Assembly: GCA_029260215.1 (NCBI GenBank)
Contig: JAJDDQ010000071.1
Location: 1 to 34,183 of the forward strand
From: Phycisphaerae bacterium
GTDB lineage: Bacteria > Planctomycetota > Phycisphaerae > UBA1845
DNA: 34,183 nucleotides
Reading direction: 5' to 3'
Shown here: one piece after another, positions 34,044 through 34,183 of the stretch
Numbering within the stretch: the first letter of the stretch is position 1
Layout of the letters: each line of letters starts with the position of its first letter
Program-made: the position numbers and the translations under genes
Notes under the pieces: model-generated
What the model was told of the DNA's origin: nothing
Databases searched by the model: none
What the model saw: the letters and a program-made list of their open reading frames with translations, nothing else

Positions 34044-34183
34044 AGGGTCTGGCTAGTTTTTTTGGCACTACGCCGCTTGTCGTTTCCGGGTGGTCCAATA
34101 CTGATCCCATTGGCCGCTTTCCTGGAGGGCGACGAGGTTCATCATGCCGGCGGCGTTGGCGTGATCCCACTTCATGCCCGTAC
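34044..34183 (-). mobile_element. End of a second copy of the same insertion sequence
   Basis: This is the exact reverse complement of bases 1-140. The remainder of the element continues beyond the window. The flanking DNA (ending AACCCACCGCA) does not contain the missing half of the P-type ATPase, so this is a separate insertion or a rearranged junction. Confidence 0.8.
34068..34181 (-). CDS. IS transposase, C-terminal fragment (second copy)
   Basis: It encodes the same last 37 residues as the fragment at 3-116, ending QWDQYWTTRKRQAA. It is cut by the window edge. With the copy on the left it indicates the segment is flanked by two identical ISs pointing with their 3' ends into the window. 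Confidence 0.6.
   Translation of the reverse strand, partial: TGMKWDHANAAGMMNLVALQESGQWDQYWTTRKRQAA

Overview
This 34.2 kb window is a chromosomal segment of a GC-rich Gram-negative-type bacterium, most likely a planctomycete close to Phycisphaerae. The evidence is LptF/LptG-like lipopolysaccharide-export permeases and several lipobox proteins (a diderm envelope), a DxDxDG-repeat secreted protein ending in a dockerin-like module, tiny paired lipoproteins, and intergenic DNA full of short palindromic repeats. The lineage is inferred from these features, not from a marker-gene tree. No rRNA, tRNA or CRISPR array was recognised.

Both ends are the same 140-bp sequence in opposite orientation. 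Each carries the last 37 codons of a transposase (ISKra4-like by its C-terminus), so the window looks like an assembly segment bounded by two IS copies. At the left end the IS has cut into a zinc/cadmium P-type ATPase gene, of which only the last transmembrane helices remain (139-336).

Layout. 0.4-7.8 kb: a minus-strand housekeeping block with a lipoprotein translationally coupled to ffh (SRP GTPase), a DUF480/YceH protein, a SirB1-type transglutaminase-fold/TPR protein, an 825-aa coiled-coil protein and a small secreted protein. 7.9-13.1 kb: ndk on the plus strand, then minus-strand genes for a dockerin-bearing DxDxDG-repeat protein broken by an in-frame TAG, a LOG-family protein, and an HldE-like nucleotidyltransferase-kinase fusion in reversed domain order. 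13.3-16.0 kb: lptF-lptG, overlapping by ATGA. 16.1-21.5 kb: a purine-catabolism locus in which a three-subunit xanthine dehydrogenase operon (Mo, 2Fe-2S, FAD) faces away from adenine deaminase; together they would take adenine through hypoxanthine toward urate. 21.9-26.3 kb: a TolC-like outer-membrane lipoprotein, a GNAT acetyltransferase overlapping an SsnA/TrzA-type amidohydrolase, and a GbsR/MarR regulator with a candidate self-operator. 26.5-28.8 kb: two tiny lipoproteins and rho with an unusual leader. 29.1-31.2 kb: two coupled ABC-2 permeases without an ATPase, and a tail-anchored small protein. 31.5-33.9 kb: mutM and an aldehyde dehydrogenase.

The most interesting non-coding content is three families of palindromic elements confined to intergenic DNA: (A) five copies of a CGCGAACT-TC-AGTTCGCG hairpin with one compensatory-change copy, four of them downstream of plus-strand genes; (B) two copies, in opposite orientation, of a 135-137 bp MITE-like element with TGCATTGTCA terminal inverted repeats and two internal hairpins; (C) GTGGCAC-tagged hairpins. 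Two genes have stop codons in odd places: TAG at codon 51 of the DxDxDG-repeat gene, and ATG-TAA behind a good Shine-Dalgarno in the rho reading frame.
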